A stretch of DNA of 64,000 bases from contig NW_017804609.1 in the NCBI RefSeq assembly GCF_001625305.1, forward strand, positions 1,251,389 through 1,315,388. The letters are read 5' to 3'. Made by a program: the position numbers and the translations under genes. How positions within the stretch are numbered: the first letter of the stretch is position 1; the number at the start of each line of letters is the position of its first letter. This DNA is from Branchiostoma belcheri. Lineage: Eukaryota > Chordata > Leptocardii > Amphioxiformes > Branchiostomatidae. Positions 63,661 to 64,000 of this stretch are shown in pieces. The notes under the pieces were generated by a model that did no database searches, was not told where the DNA came from, and saw nothing but the letters and a program-made list of their open reading frames with translations.

Positions 63661-64000
63661 GCAGCAGCCAATCACTGATCAGGATACTGCAGCCAATCAC
63701 TGATCAAGATACTGTGGCAGCCAATCACTGATCAGGATACTGCAGCAGCCAATCACTGATCAGGATACTGCAGCCAATCACTGATCAAGATACTGTGGCA
63801 GCCAATCACTGATCAGGATACTGCAGCAGCCAATCACTGATCAGGATACAGCAGCCAATCACGTGATCAGGATACAGCAGCCAATCACTGATCAGGTTAC
63901 TGCAGCCAATCACAGATCAGGATAGTGCAGCAGCCAATCATGGATCAGGATACAGCAGCCAATCACTGATCAGGATACAGCAGCCAATCACTGATCAGGA
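63655..64000. repeat. GCAGCCAATCACTGATCAGG minisatellite running off the window
   Basis: At least thirteen units of 22-28 bp, (GCA)GCAGCCAATCACTGATCAGGATACT. Each holds a CCAAT box and a TGATCA palindrome. The array continues past 64000. Confidence 0.95.

Overview
The window looks like nuclear DNA of a non-vertebrate chordate, most probably an amphioxus (Branchiostoma). Three intron-bearing genes give proteins that align along their length with vertebrate families as I remember them. The introns are short to medium with canonical GT-AG sites, and the intergenic DNA is full of small inverted-repeat elements, CR1/L2-like LINE debris and a tRNA-derived SINE. Tandem repeats grown out of exon-intron boundaries recall the intronic 'mirage' minisatellites I remember from amphioxus Adh. 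The species cannot be fixed from sequence alone.

Layout. 1-24270: no exon recognised; probably the first intron of a minus-strand gene whose later exons lie beyond the left edge, filled with mobile-element debris. 24271-25164 (-): first coding exon of an adenylyl cyclase of the ADCY5/6 type, with a CpG-rich promoter region at 25165-25810. 25811-31300: intergenic, with several inverted-repeat elements and one SINE. 31313-39257 (+): complete CCDC47 gene, 12 coding exons, 482 codons. 40680-40869: CpG-rich promoter and probable 5' leader exon of the next gene. 43079-63090 (+): complete HECW-type HECT E3 ubiquitin ligase, 28 coding exons, about 2209 codons, with HECW N-terminal domain, C2, a very long acidic repeat-rich linker, two WW domains and a HECT domain with the catalytic Cys in the last exon. 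63091-64000: its 3' region, made of two tandem repeats.

The genes do not form an evident pathway: one is a cAMP-producing membrane enzyme, one an ER membrane-protein biogenesis and calcium-handling factor, and one a ubiquitin ligase. What unites them is architecture. At about thirty exon edges the adjoining intron carries one to eight direct copies ('echoes') of the exon end plus its splice site, usually spaced by microsatellite. Donor echoes lie downstream and acceptor echoes upstream, always in gene orientation. Several echoes are bounded by usable AG and GT and keep the frame (two 27-nt copies in CCDC47, a 39-nt copy in HECW), so they could act as micro-exons; others would shift the frame. 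All exon borders below were set by reading frame, GT-AG sites and remembered protein similarity; none was checked against transcripts.
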